Assembly (NCBI GenBank): GCA_017545185.1
Contig: JAFWQJ010000033.1
Coordinates: forward strand, 105,643 to 169,642
Reading direction: 5' to 3'
Origin: Oscillospiraceae bacterium
Lineage (GTDB): Bacteria; Bacillota; Clostridia; Oscillospirales; Ruminococcaceae
DNA: 64,000 nucleotides
Under the pieces are notes generated by a model. It made no database searches, was not told the DNA's origin, and saw only the letters and a program-made list of their open reading frames with translations. The position numbers and the translations under genes are program-made. Below, piece after piece: positions 51,631 to 62,300 of this stretch (positions are counted from its first letter, which is position 1; every line of letters starts with the position of its first letter).

Positions 51631-52176
51631 TCAGTCCTCTTTCGTGTTCCGGTAAACACTTATTATTATTTTACCATATTTTTTCGGCTTTTGCAAGTCA
51701 AAATGAAGAATTGTTTGCGGTAATTTGCATTCCGGCTCATGTTCGCAGACAATAATGCCGTTTTTCTGCATTTTTTCGGCCAGAACCGGCAGGATCTGCA
51801 GGAGCGTATCGTGCCGGTAGGGCGGGTCAAGGAAGGCGATATCGAATTTTTCGGTGCAGCGCTGCAGATAGCTGACCGCATCCGTTTTGAGGATCACGGC
51901 GATATCTGAGAATTTGCAGGCCTTGACGTTCTGCTTGATGCAGTCGATCGCACGCTGGTCGCTGTCGATGAAGGTCGCATGGCGCGCACCGCGGCTCAGT
52001 GCCTCAATGCCCATTTGTCCGCTGCCCGCGAACAGATCGAGCACGTTTGCGCCGGGAAAATCAAACTGCAGGGAGGAACAGACCGCTTCCTTGACCTTGT
52101 CGGTCGTCGGGCGGGTGTCCATGCCCTCCGGCGTCACGAGGCGTCTGCCTCTTGCGGTTCCGGTGATGACTCGCAT
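51631..52176 (-). CDS. rsmD: 16S rRNA (guanine966-N2)-methyltransferase RsmD
   Basis: 181 aa from ATG 52176 with AAAGGAG upstream. M-R-V-I-T-G-T-A-R-G-R-R at the start, the SAM site D-L-F-A-G-S-G-Q-M-G-I-E-A and the catalytic D-P-P-Y are all diagnostic. It methylates G966 of 16S rRNA. The rsmD-coaD neighbourhood is widely conserved. Confidence 0.96.
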   Translation of the reverse strand: MRVITGTARGRRLVTPEGMDTRPTTDKVKEAVCSSLQFDFPGANVLDLFAGSGQMGIEALSRGARHATFIDSDQRAIDCIKQNVKACKFSDIAVILKTDAVSYLQRCTEKFDIAFLDPPYRHDTLLQILPVLAEKMQKNGIIVCEHEPECKLPQTILHFDLQKPKKYGKIIISVYRNTKED

Positions 52177-52227
52177 GATGTATCTCCTTTCGCGGGGCGT
52201 TCCCCGCATCCGTTCACGATTCGTTAT

Positions 52228-53004
52228 TCATTCTTCACTGCCGGAATCGGCATATTCCCGGAACTCCTCCGGGGTGCCGCGGAAGACGTTGAGGTCGATC
52301 AGCACATCGCCGCCGGTATAGCCGTCCAGCATTCCGCGGGGGTTATACTGCCAGAAGGTCCACTGCGGTTCAAAATCGTCCGAGGGCTCCGTGAAAATGC
52401 TGCGGATCCAGAGCGTATAGTCCAGATCGGTATCCTTGAGGTACTGCGTCCAGCAGGCTCTTGTGGTATAGATGATCGGCTTTCTGCCGTAGGCATCCCG
52501 CAGTCTGCCGAGCAGAATGCGCAGATTCCGGCGCACCTCGTCGGTTTCCGGCAGATTTTCGGAGCGGTAAAATTCCAGATCAATGACCGGCGGGAGCGCG
52601 TTCTCGCTGGCCGGTACGACCGCGCAGTAATTGTCCGCCTGCGTTTCGGCGGCGCTGTCGAAGCTGAAAAAGTGGTATGCGCCGACCGCGAGCCCGGCGG
52701 CACGGGCGTTTTCCCAGTTTTCGGCAAAGCAGTCGTCCACGGTGCCGGAGCCCTCCGTCGCTTTTATAAATGCAAACGTGATGTTCTGTCCGGCGATCGT
52801 TTCCCAGTCCATCTGTCCCTGATAATGCGACGCATCCACGCCGCGCACCGGATATTTCCGGCGGGACGGCATATTGAACCAGAGCAAGCCCTCGCGGAAC
52901 ATCTGAATGACAAAGATCCCGAGCAGCAGCAGTATGCCGATCAGAAGGAGCCTGCGGCGGCGCGGGGAAGGTGACGATGCGGTTTCGGTTTTGGTTTCGC
53001 TCAT
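52228..53004 (-). CDS. GH25 lysozyme, membrane-anchored
   Basis: 258 aa. A cytoplasmic Arg-rich start and a membrane helix (about residues 20-38) precede the GH25 domain. G-V-D-A-S-H-Y-Q-G, then D-L-E-F with the catalytic acids, A-Y-H-F-F and the late W-Q-Y-N are family motifs. It is an N-acetylmuramidase that cuts peptidoglycan outside the cell. It is translationally coupled (ATGA) to the upstream lipoprotein gene. Confidence 0.93.
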   Translation of the reverse strand: MSETKTETASSPSPRRRRLLLIGILLLLGIFVIQMFREGLLWFNMPSRRKYPVRGVDASHYQGQMDWETIAGQNITFAFIKATEGSGTVDDCFAENWENARAAGLAVGAYHFFSFDSAAETQADNYCAVVPASENALPPVIDLEFYRSENLPETDEVRRNLRILLGRLRDAYGRKPIIYTTRACWTQYLKDTDLDYTLWIRSIFTEPSDDFEPQWTFWQYNPRGMLDGYTGGDVLIDLNVFRGTPEEFREYADSGSEE

Positions 53005-53378
53005 TGCTTCTGATCTTCCTCCGTGATGATGATGCCGGAATCGGCGAAGGCAGTCTCCGTCGCGCAGATCACGACATTGCCGAGCCTGCTGTCATCCTGA
53101 AACTGATAGAGCCGGTCATATTCCGTGCTGCCGTTCTCGAACATTCCGTAGAAATCGGCGGTGTCCTGCGCGGTGTTGAGACGGTAGACATACAGAAAAT
53201 CACTGTCTTTTTTTGCTGTGAAAATGCTGCCGAGGGATCCGTCCTCCGTGATCTTCACGGTGTAGGATTTTTCCTCCATTTTCTTTTTCAGCTTTTCGTT
53301 TTTCGGTATCTTCGAGCCGCCGCAGCCGGTCAGCAGCATCATGCTGCCGAGTGCCGCGCACAGAGCTTTCCGTTTCAT
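53001..53378 (-). CDS. Small lipoprotein
   Basis: 125 aa from ATG 53378 with AAAAGGAG upstream. Lipobox L-L-T-G-C (Cys 19) and a Lys-rich segment precede a domain of about 85 residues I do not recognise. Coupled to the GH25 lysozyme, so it may assist or restrain wall cutting. Confidence 0.75.
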   Translation of the reverse strand: MKRKALCAALGSMMLLTGCGGSKIPKNEKLKKKMEEKSYTVKITEDGSLGSIFTAKKDSDFLYVYRLNTAQDTADFYGMFENGSTEYDRLYQFQDDSRLGNVVICATETAFADSGIIITEEDQKQ

Positions 53379-53401
53379 AATTGCTCTCCTTTTGTACTGT
53401 T

Positions 53402-53430
53402 TGTATAATATTGGCAACATATTGCCGCAA
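53402..53430 (-). promoter_or_regulatory. Promoter for the lipoprotein-GH25-rsmD-coaD operon
   Basis: On the minus strand TTGCGG (53430-53425), 17-nt spacer, TATACA (53407-53402). Confidence 0.6.
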
Positions 53431-53439
53431 GTGAACGCA

Positions 53440-55497
53440 TCACGCCCGCACGAGGATCTTTGCGCCGTAGGGCGAAAGCGGCAGCTTGCTCTGATAGATC
53501 TTGCCGGTCTCGTAATCCTTGAGCGCATAAGGCAGCGTGACAGACTTCTGCTCTCTTGTCCAGTTCATCACGAACAGGAACTCCGTGCCGTCTCTCCCCT
53601 GCCGCGCCGCAGCCGAAACGCCGTGCGGGAAGGTCGTATCGAGCACCGGATGAACGCCGAGGCGCTCTGCCAGCTCCGGCAGAAAATCGGAGAAGAAGCG
53701 GTCCTCCGCAAAGCCCGCGAGATAATACGCGGTGCCGCGGCCGCAGGCATGGCGCGTCAGGCAGGGCAGGTCGTCCGGCATACAGGGATTGCCCGTGTCG
53801 TAGACGCCCAGCACCTCCGCGCCGGCCGGTGCGATGCGCTCGCAGAGCTTTTCCAGACGGTAGCTTTCCGCAAGCGGGAACGGCGCCTTCACGATATGCA
53901 TGGTCTCATGCTGACCGTCATAAAGCGGGTCGGATTCAAGGAAGCGGATGCCCGCCAGCCCGGCAAGTCCCCCGCCCGGCGTATCGCCCGTGAAGCAGAG
54001 GTCATGTTCATCCGCAATGCCGGTGTGCATCGTCAGGACGACCGTGCCGCCGGATCTTGCGTAATCGCAGATGCGCTTTGCGGTATCGCCGCGCAGCATG
54101 TAAAGCATCGGCACGCAGAGCAGATGATAGCCGGAATAATCGGCTTCCGCGTCCACAATGTCAACCGCATAGCCCGTTTTCCAGTATGCCTTGTAGAACC
54201 GCAGCATCAGTTCGGTGTCGCCGATGCCGTCGTTCCGCGGCCCCTGCGCGTCATTGACCGCCCAGTGACTTTCGGTATCATACAAAATTGCGATGCGCGC
54301 GTTTGTCCGGGCACCGCAGAGTGCATCGAGCTTCTGCAGCGTGCGCCCCAGATCGCTGACCTCCTGAAACACGCGCGTATCCGTGCGGTTCGCGTGCGTC
54401 ATGACGGCACCGTGCAGCTTTTCGCAGCCGCCCCGGCTCTGCCGCCACTGGAAATACTGGATCGAATCTGCGCCGTGCGCCAGCGCGGAGATCGCGGTCA
54501 GACGGTGAAAGCCCCATGTTTTCGGCCGGCAGACGGTCTGCCAGTTCGTATGGGACGGCGTGTTTTCCATGAGCAGGAACGGTTTGCCGAGCATCGAACG
54601 GCAGAGGTCGGAGTAAGCGTCCGCGGGATAAGCCTGTTCGGATTCGTCGCCGTCAGCACTGCTGTGCCATGCCGGATAGCAGTCCCAAGAGACGATGTCC
54701 AGCGATTTCGCCAGCTCATGATACCCGATGCCGTCATAGAACTGCATGAAATTCGTCGTGACCGGGATCAGCGGGTTCTCCGCCTTCAGCGGCGCGATCT
54801 CGTTTTCGAGGAAGCTGCGCATCTGTGCGGAGCAAAAGCGCTTCCAGTCGAGGTTCAGCCCGTGGATGCCCGTTTCCCCGATCGGCGAGGGCGATTCGAT
54901 CTGCTCCCAGTCCGTGTAGGTGTGCGACCAGAATGCCGTCCACCATGCCGCGTTCAGCGCGTCAAGGGAGCCGTACCGCGCCTTGAGCCAGTCGCGGAAA
55001 GCCGCCTGACAGAGCGCACAGTGACACTCCCCCTGGATCTCATTGCTGACATGCCAGAGAATGACGGCGGGATGATGCGCAAAGCGCTCCGCCAGCTTCG
55101 TATTGACCGCCCGCACCTTTTCGCGGTAAACGAGCGAGGTATAGCAGTGATTGTGCCGTCCGCCCGGCAGCTCCCGGACGCGGTCAGCCCGGACGCGCCG
55201 CACCTCCGGATATTTCGCGGCGAGCCAGAGCGGTCTTGCGCCGGAGGGCGTCGCCAGCACGGTGCGGATGCCGTTTGCGTACAGCGCGTCAATGATCTCT
55301 GCGAGCCAGTCAAGGCGGTAGTCGCCCTCTGCCGGCTCCAGCGCCGCCCATGCAAAAATACCGAGCGACACACAGTTGATGCTGGCCTGCTGCATCTGCA
55401 GGATGTCCTGCGAGAGGATGTCCGGGCGGTCGAGCCACTGCTCCGGGTTGTAGTCACAGCCGTGGAGAATGTGCGGATACGGGGTCGCGGTCTGCAT
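53440..55497 (-). CDS. GH42 beta-galactosidase
   Basis: 685 aa from ATG 55497 with AAAGGAGG 9 nt upstream. It opens with the GH42 pattern G-C-D-Y-N-P-E-Q-W. The acid/base is in W-H-V-S-N-E-I, and the nucleophile Glu is in L-L-M-E-N-T-P-S. The trimerisation-type middle domain and a short C-terminal beta domain follow. There is no signal peptide, so it acts on imported galactosides. It is monocistronic; a CCGATAATCGG palindrome inside the promoter may be an operator. No transporter or regulator is adjacent. Confidence 0.95.
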   Translation of the reverse strand: MQTATPYPHILHGCDYNPEQWLDRPDILSQDILQMQQASINCVSLGIFAWAALEPAEGDYRLDWLAEIIDALYANGIRTVLATPSGARPLWLAAKYPEVRRVRADRVRELPGGRHNHCYTSLVYREKVRAVNTKLAERFAHHPAVILWHVSNEIQGECHCALCQAAFRDWLKARYGSLDALNAAWWTAFWSHTYTDWEQIESPSPIGETGIHGLNLDWKRFCSAQMRSFLENEIAPLKAENPLIPVTTNFMQFYDGIGYHELAKSLDIVSWDCYPAWHSSADGDESEQAYPADAYSDLCRSMLGKPFLLMENTPSHTNWQTVCRPKTWGFHRLTAISALAHGADSIQYFQWRQSRGGCEKLHGAVMTHANRTDTRVFQEVSDLGRTLQKLDALCGARTNARIAILYDTESHWAVNDAQGPRNDGIGDTELMLRFYKAYWKTGYAVDIVDAEADYSGYHLLCVPMLYMLRGDTAKRICDYARSGGTVVLTMHTGIADEHDLCFTGDTPGGGLAGLAGIRFLESDPLYDGQHETMHIVKAPFPLAESYRLEKLCERIAPAGAEVLGVYDTGNPCMPDDLPCLTRHACGRGTAYYLAGFAEDRFFSDFLPELAERLGVHPVLDTTFPHGVSAAARQGRDGTEFLFVMNWTREQKSVTLPYALKDYETGKIYQSKLPLSPYGAKILVRA

Positions 55498-55536
55498 GAG
55501 GGACGCCTCCTTTTCGGATAATTGACAGTTAATGTT

Positions 55537-55565
55537 ATTATAACCGATAATCGGGATACAGTCAA
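55537..55565 (-). promoter_or_regulatory. GH42 promoter with internal palindrome
   Basis: On the minus strand TTGACT (55565-55560), 17-nt spacer, TATAAT (55542-55537). CCGATAATCGG (55544-55554) sits in the spacer, a good place for a repressor. Confidence 0.75.
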
Positions 55566-55570
55566 GAAAA

Positions 55571-55945
55571 ATATGAAGAATCGTGCGGAAAACCTGATCT
55601 GGGGTCAACAAAATTCTACTGACAGGCTAATACAGCAAAGCTTTAACGCGTCAAATCAAAGCCTGAAAATGCTTTTAATACAGAAACGGGCCGAAATTGA
55701 AACAAAAATTATAGGATATGTCAAATTTAAATACGACATGTATAATTATATTGCCGGAATACGTAAAATTGAAAAACACAAGCTTCCGCAACAAAATTTC
55801 ATTTCAAAAACAATCAAAAATAAAGTAGATACGAAGAAAATACATATACATTGAATCTGTTGTGTGCAAATCGCCGGAAACGGAACGCATTTTTGGCTTG
55901 TTCATGCTATATATACCGGATTTTGGCTTATTTTCTGAAAAAAGG
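55571..55945. other. AT-rich gap, no convincing gene
   Basis: Distinctly AT-richer than the flanks. A plus-strand frame (in-frame ATG at 55573, stop at 55854, Lys/Asn/Ile-rich, about 93 aa) has no ribosome site and no recognised family. I treat it as non-coding or a decayed fragment. Confidence 0.4.
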
Positions 55946-55974
55946 TTGACTTTTTATCTCGTTTGCAGTATAAT
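55946..55974 (+). promoter_or_regulatory. Promoter for the giant surface protein
   Basis: TTGACT (55946-55951), 17-nt spacer, TATAAT (55969-55974). It gives a leader of about 320 nt. Confidence 0.82.
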
Positions 55975-55981
55975 ATAATAG

Positions 55982-56304
55982 AATAGACAGCTGTGCCCGA
56001 TTTGTACGTGAAAATAATACAGTCTGTCTAAAAATAGGGAGGGATTACGAGAAAATGTTGAGAGAAATGTCTATTCGCGGTCCGTCATAAGGATCCGCCC
56101 GCCGTAACGGGCTGCCGCACAGCCGGAAGGACGCAGCTGTGCGGTGCGGTCGGAATGCGTCCGCAGGGAACGGGACAGCCGCAGCGAAACGGCCGTGCCG
56201 TTCGGGGAGAGACGGCCGGCCATGCACCGGCTGAACAGGGAACGGCAGATGCGGGAACACTGCCGGATCAAATGAGAAGTATGTGAGGAGGAGTATTCAA
56301 CATC
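55982..56304 (+). promoter_or_regulatory. Long GC-rich structured 5' leader
   Basis: CCGCACAGC (56115-56123) pairs with GCTGTGCGG (56136-56144), and a CGGCCGT/ACGGCCG stem follows near 56192-56220. It resembles no riboswitch I know. The start codon at 56305 has GAGGAGGAG about 10 nt upstream. Confidence 0.5.
56055..56090 (+). CDS. Possible 11-residue leader peptide
   Basis: ATG 56055 to TAA 56090 encodes M-L-R-E-M-S-I-R-G-P-S, with GGGAGGG about 10 nt upstream. It lies at the start of the structured leader. It may be chance; a role in attenuation is speculative. Confidence 0.3.
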   Translation: MLREMSIRGPS

Positions 56305-59300
56305 ATGGCTAAGAGCATAAAGGACCGGCTGCTGACGCTTGGGGCCGCGGCAGTAGTCGGTTTGAGCGCGATTCCGCTGAGCAACATCGCGGTATCGGCG
56401 GATGAGGTAACGCTGACGCCGACCGGAGAAAACGGTAAGGCGATACTGCACATTCCGTCCGAAGGCGTGCATCATTGGAATGTTGACCCCAGTGTTCTTT
56501 CAGACGAACACGGTCTGCTCCAGAAAATTGATTACGAGAACATCCGTGTTCAGGAGGAGAACTTCGGCAATCAGGTTCTCTATGTCAATGTGGATCTTGC
56601 AGGGTATGACACCTATGTTCTTCCCAGCACTGTGTCGCCTTCCGGCAGCAATGAGGAGGAGAGCGGCACGCTCGGCACGAACATCCTTTGGACGTTTTAC
56701 GATTCATCGGCCTCTGACGGTGCATATACCGGTGATCTGATCGTGACCGGCGACGGTTTCTACGGATGCATTCTTGCGCCGAAGGCGACAGTCGAAGCGA
56801 GACAGCCGGTTGACGGTACGATCATTGCAGAGAACGTCATCTGCGGTAATGAGCTGCACAAGGCGGATTTCCTTTCAAGGGAAATCGACAGCACCCAGAT
56901 GGGGCTTGTGGAGCATATTGATGTTGACAAGGAATGGAACATTCAGGAGGCAGGACCGGAGACGCCGGAAAAGCAGGATATTACAGTTCAGCTTTTCAGA
57001 TCGCACAGCCCGAACCTGGATCCGAAATACTGTGCGGAAAATGCAGCTGCTTATGCAGGCGATCCGGCTGAAACCGGCTTTGAAAGCACACTCGCAATTG
57101 ACGGTCTGCCGATTACGAAGGGCACTTATAAAGACAGCATCTGGTACACAGGCAATGCACTCGGCGTTGCAGGTGATTTCTGTGTGTTTGCATTTGACAC
57201 GGCAACGCAGATCAACCATTTGCAGGGCAACCTGGCCTGCCAGAATCTGATTGTCCGTTCCGGTGCTCCGCTCGGCCCGAACCTTTCGAGCGGGGATACA
57301 ATCGGCAACGGCAAGGGCAACCAGGACCTTATGTGCGTTGTGACGAAAAAGATCACGACGGAGAATGATCTCAAGCAGCTCGTTGTACAGATGGGCAGCT
57401 TTGCGATCCCGCAGACAGAGTACATGGCAAGCTGGGGCATGAATTACAGCTCCTTCCCGCCGTCGTGGGAAAACAAGATGGGATATCCGTATGACTATAA
57501 GCGGAACAATTCGATTATTCCGGTCAGCTATAACGGTGTTCCCTCGAATGCTTTCACCGGAGATTCTTCTGTTCCGCGTGATTACAGTTTCCAGATCAAC
57601 ACCAATGTTCCTGACGGAAAGATGCGGATCATGCATGCCGGAAACGACTTCCTGGATATGGAGAAGCTTCAGCAGGAATATATTCAGCTGGCAAACGAAA
57701 TCGTCGGCGGCTACGATCCTTCCACACGCGAGAAGGATGAGCTGAACGCAGTCGAGTTTGTCGATCAGATGACGCTGAAAGAACGCAGCGAATGGAAGGG
57801 CGCGTTCAAGAATCTGCCCAAGACGGATTGTAACGGCAATCCGTGGTACTATTATATAGTAGAAAAAACGCCGGAAGGCTTTACTGCAAGATACGCCGGC
57901 AACCCTGTCAGCGGTGACAGCGGTGCCGTGACGGTTACCAACACCAACGAGAGGGAAAAGACGACTGAACTCAGCATTTCCAAGAAGGGTACTGACGGTC
58001 AGATGCTGCTCGGCGCGACCATGGTGCTGAGCGGCAAGAAAACTGACGGAACGCCGATTAAGCTGAAGGACGGCCCGGCGGATGCCGAGCTCGGCGCAGG
58101 CGCAGAGAAGCTTCCGCGTCCTGCAGATAACGAGAATGCGGTCTGCTGGAAAACCGGCACGGAAAGCGCGAAGTTCAAGAAGCTGCCTGACGGCCTCTAC
58201 ACACTGACAGAGACTGCGGCACCGAACGGCTATAACACCGCTCCGGCGATCACCTTCGAGATCAGAGATCAGAAGGTTGTGGAGAACAGTGAGGCCGGTA
58301 TCGCCGCAGAGGCCGATACTATTATAATGGAAGACTGGCTGCTGAAGGATGTTGTCATCTCCAAGCAGAAGGTCGGCGGCGAAGAGCTGAAGGGCGCAGA
58401 ACTGACGCTCACCGGCAGAGAGGCCGAAACGAACAAGAGCATCGACCTGAGCAAGGTAACGCTTGATCTCGGTGCAGAAGCAGAAGCGGGCAGCATCACG
58501 GCTGACGCTGTGAAGTGGACATCCGGCTCCGCACCGACGACCGTCAAGGGTCTGCCGGACGGTATCTACACGCTCCATGAGGACACTGCTCCGATCGGCT
58601 ACCACACCGCGACCGATATCGAGTTCACGATCGAGAAGGGTGCGCTCACGAAGATCGGCAGCAGAGAGCTGACCGCGGACGAACCGGTCGTCATGACCGA
58701 CAGGGAGCTCGCGACTGTCGAGATCTCCAAGACCGGCGTGGATGAGAAGGAACTCCAGGGCGCGACCCTGACGCTGACCGGTACCGATAAGCAGGGCCGT
58801 GCTGTCACCTTCGCACTCGACCAGATCGAAGCCGGTGACGAGGCGACTGTGAAGTCCGGCGACGGCGATACCGCGGCACAGTGGGTTTCCGGCAAGACGC
58901 CGACCACGATCAAGCACATTCCGGACGGTACGTACACCCTGCATGAGGATGCGGCTCCGAACGGATATTCCCTTGCAACTGACATCACATTCGTCATTGA
59001 CAATGCAGAGATCACCCAGATCGGCGAAAAGAGCGTGACGGGCACCAATACCGTTGTCATGAACAACACGACGCTGGCAAATCTCGTGTTCTCCAAGGCC
59101 GACCAGTTCGGCACGGAGGTCAAGGGCGCAAAGATGGAGCTGACCGGTCTGACCGACAAGACGGACGCGGACGGCAACAGAATCCCCGTGACGTTTGATA
59201 CCGTGAACGTCGAGCTCGGCGAGGACGCGGCACTCGGCGCAAATGCCGACAGCACCAAGCTGGAGTGGACCTCCGGCAGCACCTCTACCAACATTAAGAA

Positions 59301-62300
59301 TCTGCCGGACGGCGACTACATCCTCCATGAGGAAGCAGCACCGAACGGCTATGTGAAGGCAACTGACATCCCCTTCACGATCAGGAACGGCAAGCTGACT
59401 TCGGTCAAAGGCGATGCAGTCGAGGAAGGTCAGATCACGGTCCAGATGATCGACGAAAAGATCGTCGAGGTCGAGATCTCCAAGCAGGACGTCCACAGCG
59501 CAGAGCTGCCGGGCGCACTCCTGACTCTGACCGGCGAGGACAGCACCGGCGCAGCGATCAGCTTTGCTGACGGTTCCGTGAAGCCCGGCGAGGGCGCAAC
59601 AGTCAAATCCGGCAGCGGTACTTCCCTGCAGTGGGAATCCGGCACCGCACCGACTGTTGTCACGAATCTGCCGGACGGCACCTATACCCTGCATGAGGAC
59701 ACCGCGCCGGACGGTCACAATGTCGCGACGGATATCGTCTTTGTGATCGAAAGAGGCGAGCTCATTACCGTTGACGGCAATGCACCTGCCGAGGCGGGCA
59801 AGGTCGTCATGGTCGATACCGACCTGACCGATGTTGTGTTCTCCAAGGCGGATCAGTTCGGCGATGAGGTCAAGGGTGCGACCCTGACCCTCACCGGCAA
59901 GGACAGCAGAGGCAATGATGTTGTGTTCAAGACCGCTGACGTCCAGCTCGGCGAAGGCGCAGTCCTGAACACCGCCGCAGACGGCACGACGCTTGAATGG
60001 GTCTCCGGCAGCAAGACGACCCTTGTGAAGAATCTCCCGGACGGCAGCTATCTGCTGCACGAGGAGTCCGCGCCGAACGGCTACAACAAGGCGTCGGATA
60101 TGCCCTTTGAGATCAAGGGCGGCAAGCTTTATTCGGTCATGGGCGTTCCGGTCGAGGAAGGCGGCAAGACCGTTCAGATGATCGACGAGAAGATCGTCGA
60201 GGTCAAGATCTCCAAGCAGGACGTTCACAGTCAGGAGCTGCAGGGTGCGACCCTGACGCTCACCGGCAAGAACGGCACAGAGGATATCAAGCTGTTCAAG
60301 GATCAGGCGGAGCTCGGCGAAGGCGCAGAGCTCAAGACGACCGAGGACGGCACTTCCCTGCAGTGGGTCTCCGGCACAACGCCGACCGTGATCCACGATC
60401 TGCCGGACGGCACCTACAAGCTGCATGAGGATGCGGCACCGGACGGTTTCAATGTCGTGACCGATGTCGAGTTCGTGATCGAAAGAGGCGAGCTTAAAAC
60501 AGTCAACGGCGAGGCGCCGGCAGCGGAAGGCACCGTCGTGATGACCGATATCGCAAAGGCAGAGGTCAAGATTTCCAAGCAGGATGCTTCCAACCATAAG
60601 GAGCTTCCGGGCGCAGTGCTGACGCTGACCGGCGTGACCCACGAGCGTGACGCGGAAAACAATCCGGTCAAGGTCGTGTTCCCGGATGGTTCTGTCGAGC
60701 CCGGCACGGGTGCGACGGTCAAATCCGGCAGCGGCACTTCCCTGCAGTGGGAATCCGGCACGGCGCCGACCAATGTCAAGAATCTGCCGGACGGCATCTA
60801 CACACTCCATGAGGATACCGCTCCGGACGGCTTCAATGTCGCAACGGATATCACCTTTGAGATCAAGAACGGCGAGCTGAAGATGATCAACGGCGTCGAG
60901 ACCGAAGCAGGTGCAGACACCGTCACGATGTTCGACGACCAGATCATCAGAACGCAGATCAGCAAGAAGGATCAGTTCGGCGAGGAAGTTCCGGGCGCAA
61001 CGCTGGAGCTGACCGGCAAGAGCGGCGGCAAGGCGATCGAATTTGCACTGGGCTGCATGGAGCTCGGCACGGGCGCAAAGTCGCTCAGCACCTCCGGCGA
61101 AAAGCTGGCATGGGTCTCCGGCACCGGCGCGACCAACATCAAGGATCTGCCGGACGGCGAATACCTGCTCCATGAGGAAGCAGCTCCGAACGGCTATCTG
61201 GTCGCAAATGACATGAAGTTCAAGATCGAGGGCGGCAAGCTGACTGAGGTCAACGGCGAGGCTGTTGCCGAAGGCACGACGACCGTCACGGTGATCGACC
61301 ACAAGCTCGCAGAGACCAAGATCAACAAGGCTGACCAGTTCGGCGCAGAGGTTGCGGGCGCGACCCTGATCCTGACCGGCAAGGACAGCGAAGGCAACGA
61401 TATCACATTCCCTGAGGGCTCCCTGAAGCCGGGTGAGGGCGCAGTTGTGACCTCCGGCAGCGGCGAGAAGCTTGAGTGGAAGTCCGGCACGGCACCGACT
61501 GACGTCAAGAATCTGCCGGACGGCAAGTACACGCTGCATGAAGATGCGGCACCGAACGGCTATCTCGTTTCCAGCGATATGACCTTTGAGATCGAGGGCG
61601 GCAAGCTTGTGAAGATCAACGGCGCGGCTGTTTCTGAGGACACCGTCGTGACGATGATCGACGAGATGATCGTCGAGGTCGAGATCTCGAAGGCTGACCA
61701 GTTCGGCAAAGAGGTCGAGGGTGCGACCCTGATCCTGACCGGCAAGAACAGCGCAAATAACGCAATTATCTTCCCGGCTGAGTCCGTGACCGCGGGCGAG
61801 GGCGCAAAGGTCAAGACCGATTCCGGCGAAAAGCTGGAATGGACCTCCGGCAAGGGCAGCACGACTGTGAAGAACCTTGCAGACGGCACCTACACGCTGC
61901 ACGAGGATGCGGCACCGAACGGCTATCTCGTCTCCCACGACATGACCTTCGTGATTGAGAACGGCAAGGTCGTCAAGGTGAACGGCGAGGATTACACCGA
62001 GGGCAACGTCATCACGATGATCGACGAGCGTCTGGGCGATGTGAAGATCGCGAAGAAGGACGCATTCGGCGGTGAGGTCGAGGGCGCGACCCTGACGCTG
62101 ACCGGTACCGACAAGGACGGCAACAAAGTTACATTCCCGGCAGGCTCCGTCGAGCTGGGTGCGGGCGCAGAGCTCGTGAACGGCAGCGGCGACAAGCTTG
62201 CATGGATCTCCGGCACAGAAACTACGAATGTTCTGAATCTCGTTGACGGTATCTACACGCTGCACGAGCAGACGGCACCGACCGGCTTTGCAGTCGCACA

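Noticed and set aside
53341-55521. 726-codon plus-strand frame opposite GH42
   Set aside because: Shadow; the GH42 active-site motifs are on the minus strand.
55522-55854. 110-codon plus-strand frame in the AT-rich gap
   Set aside because: No ribosome site, no family, overlaps the GH42 promoter, and the composition is that of non-coding AT-rich DNA.
56055-56304. c-di-GMP riboswitch controlling the giant adhesin-like gene
   Set aside because: The conserved GEMM core sequences are not present in the leader.
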